Source of the DNA: an uncultured Lachnospiraceae bacterium
GTDB taxonomy: Bacteria > Bacillota > Clostridia > Lachnospirales > Lachnospiraceae
NCBI GenBank assembly: GCA_910580195.1
Contig: CAJTWA010000015.1
Span: forward strand, 20,842 to 84,841
Direction: 5' to 3'
Length of the DNA: 64,000 nt
Shown here one piece after another: positions 61,367-64,000 of the stretch (positions are counted from its first letter, which is position 1; every line of letters begins with the position of its first letter). The notes beneath the pieces were generated by a model. That model ran no database searches. It was not told the origin of the DNA and was given only the letters and a program-made list of their open reading frames with translations. Made by a program: the position numbers and the translations under genes.

Positions 61367-62404
61367 TTACCATAGCTGCGCTGAAATAAACTTTAATTGG
61401 TTTTTACATTTATCTACTGATTTATTCACGCTTACCCTTACCCGGTCTATGACCTTTGTTTCCCCTTCCTTCAGCAATGCCATAGGTTTTGACTCAAAAG
61501 AGGAAATCCGGCCAGAGCCTAGAAAATCATCCAGCATGAACAAATGGTTATCCGGGTTATTCGTCGACAGCAGCGTCCGATGTTTTGATATGATGTCATA
61601 GACTTTGTTCAGGTATACCTTCGTCTGCTGGTTCGGCTCATTCCTTGCCCCAGCCACTGTAGACCAACCGCAATGGGTCAGTACCACCATCTGGATTTTC
61701 GGCACATTCCTGTCATTTTCCGGAAGGTGTTTCCGGAACTCGCTCTGCGGGTTGCTCAAGGTATTAATCAAAAGTTCCAAAGACTTGATGGATTGTTGGT
61801 CTGTCCTGACAGGGATTACCAATGCATCTGCTGCATACCAAGCAAGCTGCGTCGCCCCTGCAAAAAACGGAGATGTGTCAATCAGGCATTTATCCAAATC
61901 ATTTTCCCTAAGTTCCCGCTCTATCTCTGTTTTCAAGGAATATAAAATACTTTTTAATGCCTGTTCTTTTTGGGGATATTGCAAGCCGGATGTCTGGTTA
62001 ATCGCAGTAATCAACTGGGATGGGAGCAAATACAGTTCTTCCGAAGACGGGATATAATAATTATTTTTTTCTGCAAAACATGGATTCGTAGCTCCAATGT
62101 AAGCAGCCACCCTTGTAGCTTTCCCAAGCCCAGGAACTAAGTATGGCAGAAGCATATCTTTTACATTAGTCTGCTGCCCTGCATAATAATTGTTATCGTA
62201 AAAATATGACAAATTCCCCTGCGGGCAGGTATCGACAGCCAGCAGATTATTTACAAGATAGCTTAAATTAAACGACAATGTTGTCTTTCCAATCCCTCCC
62301 CGCAAATTGCACATTGCATAAATCCGCTGCTTTGGCAGTTCAATCGGAGCCGCTTCGTCATTGGCAATGCCATACTGCCTGTCAATAATAGTATCCACTG
62401 ACAT
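61367..62404 (-). CDS. ParA/MinD-like ATPase, orphan
   Basis: 345 residues. The deviant Walker A is MCNLRGGIGKTTLSFNLSYL (KGG replaced by RGG), followed by AVDTCPQGNLSYFY (Walker A' with D-x-C-P-Q-G-N), LIDTSPFFAG and ADALVIPVRTDQQSI. The C-terminal part is longer than in short ParA proteins. No parB or rep gene is adjacent, and the gene sits between rnhA and a dispersed repeat. GGAAGGAGGG precedes the ATG. Possibly a relic of a plasmid or integrated element, or an autonomous regulator. Confidence 0.8.
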   Translation of the reverse strand: MSVDTIIDRQYGIANDEAAPIELPKQRIYAMCNLRGGIGKTTLSFNLSYLVNNLLAVDTCPQGNLSYFYDNNYYAGQQTNVKDMLLPYLVPGLGKATRVAAYIGATNPCFAEKNNYYIPSSEELYLLPSQLITAINQTSGLQYPQKEQALKSILYSLKTEIERELRENDLDKCLIDTSPFFAGATQLAWYAADALVIPVRTDQQSIKSLELLINTLSNPQSEFRKHLPENDRNVPKIQMVVLTHCGWSTVAGARNEPNQQTKVYLNKVYDIISKHRTLLSTNNPDNHLFMLDDFLGSGRISSFESKPMALLKEGETKVIDRVRVSVNKSVDKCKNQLKFISAQLW

Positions 62405-62421
62405 TGTTTTCCCTCCTTCCG

Positions 62422-62460
62422 ATTAGTTTTACTTTTTCTTATATCATATGTAAAACTAAT
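62422..62460. promoter_or_regulatory. Inverted repeat overlapping the ParA-like gene promoter
   Basis: ATTAGTTTTAC and GTAAAACTAAT (11-bp perfect arms, 17 nt apart) lie just upstream of the ATG. On the minus strand TTGTAT, 18 nt, TATGAT could be the promoter, with the -10 box inside the repeat, so autoregulation is plausible. Confidence 0.55.
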
Positions 62461-62571
62461 TGTATTATACAACGTTTCCAACAAATGTCAATGGCAATTC
62501 TAACGTGAAATTACTCCGGCGGTTAAATATTGATGAATTTTACGCAGAATAAACTTCTATCTGCAAGGCGG

Positions 62572-62835
62572 AACAAAGTGGGCAAGCCCACAGGGGCTCG
62601 CCTATCCCCTCAATCTTGAGGGGTTTGCCTTCTACACTCCGTTTCGGTCCGTCCTGAACAAGCGCCACTGGCGCTTAGGACCTTTGCGCGCCGAGCACGG
62701 TCGCCTTGGCGACATAATACCCTTCGTGCGAGTGCGCAGGGTCTGCCCCAGCGAAGCGAGGGTATCCTCCCGGAGGGTTTTATCTTATAGGAAATTCATG
62801 AACTTCATCACTTCACAGTGGCACGGTATTTCCTA
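62572..62835. repeat. 264-bp dispersed repeat, copy 2
   Basis: Same length and nearly the same sequence as 41977-42240, in the same orientation, including all hairpins; the main difference is a short segment where this copy has CCCCTCAATCTTGAGGGG. The right-flanking palindromic arm of copy 1 is degenerate here (TTTCCTAATAGACAAAA). It lies between the ParA-like and MBL genes. Confidence 0.85.
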
Positions 62836-62955
62836 ATAGACAAAAAAACGGCGCAACGGAACTGCGTCAACGGATGACACCGCGGCAGATGGAAATTCAG
62901 GCAAGTAGAAACATTAATATTTAACCCCCGGAATCATATTTTCAAATACTATTTT

Positions 62956-63729
62956 CTAGGAATCCAATATGGCTTCTTGGCCCTCCTCCCTGAAGCTGAG
63001 TATTTTCTCCCGGAACCTGCGGCTCTGGGGACGGTTTTTGTACTCTTCCGCCAAGCCATACTGTTTCCACATATGCATGGGCACAACATACCGGGCCTGC
63101 ACATGCTCCATAAAATAGTCTATCCCAAGGTACTTGTCCCCTTCCTGCCTTGGGTCCAGCACCACAAATGCCACGTCAACCTTCCGGCCGGAAAGCAAGG
63201 CAATCTGCTCTTTGTAAGTCTTTTCCTGATATGCATTAAAATCTTCCGGTTCCCCTTCCCACTTCCACCAGTTCAAGTCCCCGGCATGGTAAATGGCCAT
63301 GTCCTTAGAAATACCGTGCGGCACAGTCACCAGAAATGCCACGCCGCTGTCGGTAGAAAGGAGCGTTTCTACGGTAAGGCCGCCCACTCCATAACGTTCC
63401 CCAGGCTTTACGTAAGTGATGGCGTCCTTGATATTTTCTGGGAGCCCCAAGCGGCGCAGCATGGAATTGCCCAGTTTTTTCTTGATTTCCTTTGCGAAAA
63501 TATAGTGGATGTTGGGGTAACGCTCCCTCCATGCCAGCACTTCTGTGCCAAAATGATCCCGGTGGCTGTGGCTGGAAAATACATAGACCGGCGTATCCCG
63601 CCCAAGCTCCGGCAGGGCGCCGTGGTAGGTGCAGGATGGGATGCAGTCCCCTTTGAAATAATCAAATATCAGCGCTATCCCATCGGTTTCGATGCAGAAA
63701 GCGCTGTGGTGGATGTAGGTGATTTTCAT
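62956..63729 (-). CDS. MBL-fold metallohydrolase
   Basis: 257 residues with the metal motif SSHSHRDHFG (HxHxDH), further ligands in IYHAGDLNWW and VVPMHMW near the C-terminus. The pattern matches small UlaG-like or RNase J-unrelated MBL hydrolases; substrate unknown. The ATG at 63729 follows GAAAGGAATGA. Cytosolic; no signal peptide. Confidence 0.87.
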   Translation of the reverse strand: MKITYIHHSAFCIETDGIALIFDYFKGDCIPSCTYHGALPELGRDTPVYVFSSHSHRDHFGTEVLAWRERYPNIHYIFAKEIKKKLGNSMLRRLGLPENIKDAITYVKPGERYGVGGLTVETLLSTDSGVAFLVTVPHGISKDMAIYHAGDLNWWKWEGEPEDFNAYQEKTYKEQIALLSGRKVDVAFVVLDPRQEGDKYLGIDYFMEHVQARYVVPMHMWKQYGLAEEYKNRPQSRRFREKILSFREEGQEAILDS

Positions 63730-63872
63730 TGATTTATCATTCCTTTCTAGGCAAATTTTTATCTCAATTTATGCTGCCATTTCCCATAATCTCATGGTTA
63801 ATCCTTCCTGCAATGGGGATTACTTCCCCTTGCACTGCCTGCGCCTTCCCCGATGCCGGAACGAGATTGTTT

Positions 63873-64000
63873 TTATACTAACTCAGGCTCTTTCTTTATA
63901 ATAACAGCCCGGATGCCTTCTATGTCCCTGCCTGTTGCAATTGCAATCTGTTCCAGCGTAAAGTGGTTCGTGTACATATTTATAATGATTCTTTCTTCCC
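63873..64000 (-). CDS. 3' end of an Rpn-type nuclease gene (cut by window)
   Basis: The minus strand enters from the window edge with EERIIINMYTNHFTLEQIAI, then ATGRDIEGIRAVIIKKEPEL and a stop at 63873. This matches the C-terminal IEQIA...EEIKAII...REP segment of Rpn/PD-(D/E)XK-type proteins frequent in Lachnospiraceae. Only about 42 codons are visible, so the assignment is tentative. Confidence 0.5.
   Translation of the reverse strand, partial: EERIIINMYTNHFTLEQIAIATGRDIEGIRAVIIKKEPELV

Overview
The window looks like chromosome from an endospore-forming, low-to-mid GC Firmicute of the Lachnospiraceae type (class Clostridia). Evidence: a complete spoIIIAA-AH operon with a sigma-E-like promoter, spoIIM, rny, an Asp23 protein, a PdaA-like deacetylase, BspA-type leucine-rich repeats and several small proteins typical of that family. 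No rRNA, CRISPR array or intact prophage is visible. One tRNA (Arg, CCG) is present. Most genes lie on the minus strand.

Layout. 1-5.7 kb: minus-strand housekeeping run asp23, nusB, xseA, xseB, ispA, dxs (dxs leaves the window). 5.9-7.5 kb: accessory patch with a Uma2 protein, a transposase scrap and a DinJ/YafQ toxin-antitoxin pair. 7.7-13.7 kb: metA, ligA, rluF, two less clear genes, tRNA-Arg. 13.8-17.5 kb: shikimate genes aroK-aroD facing aroE and aroF. 17.9-24.7 kb: xerD, spoIIM, nudix, rny, recX, recA, trxA. 25-28.2 kb (plus strand): KdpD/KdpE-like two-component pair and a polysaccharide deacetylase. 28.3-31.8 kb: prfC and pepF. 31.8-44.8 kb: accessory island with a PIN toxin-antitoxin locus broken by a 160-bp MITE, an internally deleted Rpn-type nuclease, small-peptide loci resembling type I toxin-antitoxin modules, an ABC transporter with a GHKL/LytTR two-component system, a deleted acetyltransferase, CPBP protease, MATE exporter and MazEF. 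45-50.7 kb: spoIIIA operon. 51.2-53.5 kb: an AT-rich two-gene cassette (DGQHR/ParB-like protein plus HEPN-like protein). 53.6-57.3 kb: BspA-like surface protein. 57.4-61.2 kb: rpsU, alaS, a tiny membrane protein, rnhA. 61.4-64 kb: orphan ParA-like ATPase, dispersed repeat, MBL hydrolase, and the end of an Rpn-like gene.

Most notable: (1) two 180-nt elements at 17541 and 50807 share a conserved core but have completely different terminal stems, each perfectly paired (24 and 21 bp), which is strong covariation evidence for a structured non-coding RNA; (2) the DGQHR/HEPN cassette, a candidate defence module; (3) three in-frame 18-residue repeats inside the C-terminal domain of DXS; (4) the MITE in the PIN toxin, whose precise removal restores the reading frame; (5) peptide loci with 5' hairpins and convergent promoters, one of them interrupted by a 264-bp repeat found again 20 kb away; (6) duplication of the pepF promoter and leader in front of the PIN antitoxin.

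All functional names come from reading motifs and overall resemblance; no database search was run. Start codons were adjusted wherever a ribosome binding site favoured an internal start.
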